DNA of 20,708 bases from Patescibacteria group bacterium (GTDB taxonomy: Bacteria > Patescibacteriota > Minisyncoccia > Phycocordibacterales > UBA1006): positions 399-21,106 of the forward strand of contig JAGQMO010000031.1 of the NCBI GenBank assembly GCA_020428615.1. The letters run 5' to 3'. Under the pieces are notes generated by a model that ran no database searches, was not told where the DNA came from, and worked only from the letters and a program-made list of their open reading frames with translations. The translations under genes were made by a program, and so were the position numbers. Of the stretch, positions 19,051 to 20,708 are shown piece by piece. Each line of letters opens with the position of its first letter. Positions within the stretch are counted from its first letter, which is position 1.

Positions 19051-20708
19051 ATGGCTACACGTGAAAAAAAATATTTTTCAAAGTACAAAGAACCGCTTAT
19101 TGATGTTCCGAACCTGGTCGAAAATCAGGTTCAATCATTTGAAGCATTCATTAACGGAGGACTCCAAAGTGCGATTATGGAATTTTCTCCAATTGAAGAT
19201 TATTCGGAAAAAAAGTTTGAACTCAAGTTTCTCGGTTTTAGCATAGAAGATCCTGAATTTGACGAGTACTATGCTCGTGAGAACAAAGAAACCTACCAAG
19301 CGCGTTTAAAGGCAAAGGTTTCCTTACATAACAAGACGCTCAATAAAACAAAGGAAGAAGAAATTTTTCTCACAGAAATTCCATACATGACGTCTCACGG
19401 TACGTTCATTATTAATGGAATTGAACGCGTTGTCGTTCCCCAACTTGCTCGCAGCTATGGTGTGTTCTTTACTATGGATGATCACGCCAAAGGGCCGTTT
19501 TTCGGGGCGAAGGTTATTCCAGCTCGTGGAGCATGGATTGAATTTGAATCAAATAAGGACGGTGCTATGTACGTACGTATCGATAAAAAGCGTAAATTCG
19601 CCGCGACAGCATTGTTGCGAATCTTCGGTCTTGAATCAAATGAAGCTATTTTAAAAGCTTTTAAAGGGCACGATGTTGCAATCAAACAAATTACCGATAC
19701 GCTTGCAAAAGATACTTCAACTGACAAGCAAGAGGCCTACGCTGATGTGTATCGGCGTATTCGTGATGGAGAAGTAGCATCGCCTGATGCACTTGCCGAA
19801 TATTTTGAAGCTATTTTTGGAGAGACTTTGTATGATCTTTCTGAGGTGGGACGTTATCATTTCAACAAACGTTTCGACAAAGAATTACCGAAAAAAGGAG
19901 GCGCCTATGAACAAACCCTCAGCGTTGATGATCTGGTGATCATTATGAAAAAGATTGCTGACATGAATGTTGATCGTCATGCGAAAGAAGATGATATCGA
20001 TCACCTCGGATCTCGTCGTGTTCGATTTGTTGGTGAACTACTCGAACAAAAGGTTCGCCAAGCACTCTCACAGATGAAGAGAAATATTAAAGATCGCATG
20101 TCGACCGTTGAAAATGATACGATGGCTGCTATGACGCTTATTAATCAGCGTCCCTTCCAAGCTCGAGTGAAGGAATTTTTCGCAACCTCACAATTGTCTC
20201 AGTACATGGATCAAGAAAATGCACTCTCTGAAATTTCGAATCTGCGAACGCTCTCAGCGCTTGGTCCTGGAGGTTTGACCCGTGAACGTGCTGGATTTGA
20301 AGTGCGTGACGTACACCCATCTCACTATGGACGTGTATGTCCTATTCACACACCTGAAGGTCAAAACATCGGACTGATTCTTCGTATGTCAGTGTATGCA
20401 CGTATTAATAATTTCGGCATGATTGAATCTCCGTATGCAAAGGTGGTGCGAGGGAAAGTAACCGGTGAGATTGAATATCTCAACGCAATGGATGAAGAAC
20501 GGTACAATATTGCCCATGCTTCAAATCCTGTCGACAAAAATAACAAGTTTACCAATGAGATGGTTGAAGCACGTATCAAAACTCGTCCAGGTATTTGTAG
20601 TAGAGATGAGGTTGATTACATAGATGTGGCAACAAATGCTGCATTCTCAGTAGCTACTTCACTCATTCCATTCCTTGAAGCAGATGATGCAAACCGATCG
20701 CTCATGGG
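19051..20708 (+). CDS. rpoB: RNA polymerase beta subunit (3' partial)
   Basis: The beta subunit of RNA polymerase; 552 codons are visible and the frame runs off the window end. The start MATREKKYFSKYKEPLIDVPNL is typical, followed by FLTEIPYMTSHGTFIINGIERVVV. The rifamycin region begins SQLSQYMDQENALSEIS (380-396) and is followed by ALGPGGLTRERAGFEVRDVHPSHYGR and HTPEGQNIGL. Residues aligned with E. coli H526 and R529 are N397 and T400. No rplJ or rplL lies upstream. There is no Shine-Dalgarno sequence; TTTAAT at 19036-19041, 9 bases before the ATG, could be a second promoter. Confidence 0.97.
   Translation, partial: MATREKKYFSKYKEPLIDVPNLVENQVQSFEAFINGGLQSAIMEFSPIEDYSEKKFELKFLGFSIEDPEFDEYYARENKETYQARLKAKVSLHNKTLNKTKEEEIFLTEIPYMTSHGTFIINGIERVVVPQLARSYGVFFTMDDHAKGPFFGAKVIPARGAWIEFESNKDGAMYVRIDKKRKFAATALLRIFGLESNEAILKAFKGHDVAIKQITDTLAKDTSTDKQEAYADVYRRIRDGEVASPDALAEYFEAIFGETLYDLSEVGRYHFNKRFDKELPKKGGAYEQTLSVDDLVIIMKKIADMNVDRHAKEDDIDHLGSRRVRFVGELLEQKVRQALSQMKRNIKDRMSTVENDTMAAMTLINQRPFQARVKEFFATSQLSQYMDQENALSEISNLRTLSALGPGGLTRERAGFEVRDVHPSHYGRVCPIHTPEGQNIGLILRMSVYARINNFGMIESPYAKVVRGKVTGEIEYLNAMDEERYNIAHASNPVDKNNKFTNEMVEARIKTRPGICSRDEVDYIDVATNAAFSVATSLIPFLEADDANRSLM

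Noticed and set aside
1..20708. Alternative genetic code (TGA as Gly)
   Set aside because: TGA terminates rsgA, truB and others at positions that match family lengths, with ATGA overlaps.
1..20708. CRISPR array, insertion sequence, prophage or toxin-antitoxin pair
   Set aside because: No regularly spaced direct repeats, transposase or integrase motifs, or recognisable toxin or antitoxin were seen; the window is dominated by housekeeping genes.

Overview
The window looks like a piece of a small, AT-rich bacterial chromosome, most likely from the Candidate Phyla Radiation (Patescibacteria, Parcubacteria-like). This rests on shortened or divergent housekeeping proteins (TrmD, Fmt, RNase P RNA), a split transketolase, several orphan small proteins, very tight gene packing, and an rpoB with its own promoter and no rplJ/rplL next to it. 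TGA acts as an ordinary stop (rsgA ends in TGA inside an ATGA overlap), so code 25 lineages are unlikely. No mobile element, CRISPR array, prophage or tRNA gene was seen. The phylum assignment is inference from gene content, not a database match.

Layout, left to right: rsgA (5' end cut by the window edge), a YigZ/IMPACT protein and a Nudix hydrolase (+); rpiB (+) facing a Bcp-type peroxiredoxin (-); a ribulose-phosphate 3-epimerase-like gene (+) and a small membrane protein (+) facing trhO (-); transketolase N half, a coiled-coil gene and transketolase C half (+) facing a small unknown gene and a PfkB kinase (-); class II aldolase and a wall-lytic enzyme (+) facing a 103-residue unknown (-); truB, a hibernation-factor homologue, a membrane-anchored cyclophilin and a small acidic protein (+) facing fmt (-); DUF378 and DoxX membrane proteins (+) facing lepB-hisS-def (-); a DUF192 protein (+) facing RNase P RNA (-); trmD (+); and the first 552 codons of rpoB (+), cut by the window end. 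All seven convergent junctions carry one hairpin with A-run and T-run flanks that can stop transcription from both sides.

Functionally, the window holds a non-oxidative pentose phosphate set (rpiB, rpe-like, both transketolase halves) with an aldolase and a sugar kinase. It also holds translation and RNA maintenance genes (rsgA, trhO, truB, hpf, fmt, def, hisS, trmD, rnpB), protein export (lepB), wall turnover and core transcription.

The most striking pattern is regulatory. Nearly every gene that begins a transcription unit has a -10 box, usually an extended -10 of the form TGnTAnnnT, placed 6 to 9 bases before its start codon, with no Shine-Dalgarno sequence. The start codon therefore falls at about +1 to +4 of the predicted transcript, which implies widespread leaderless mRNAs. 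Three divergent gene pairs use interlocked or overlapping mirror-image promoters of this type. Two genes instead have long leaders with terminator-like hairpins: the wall-lytic enzyme and rpoB.
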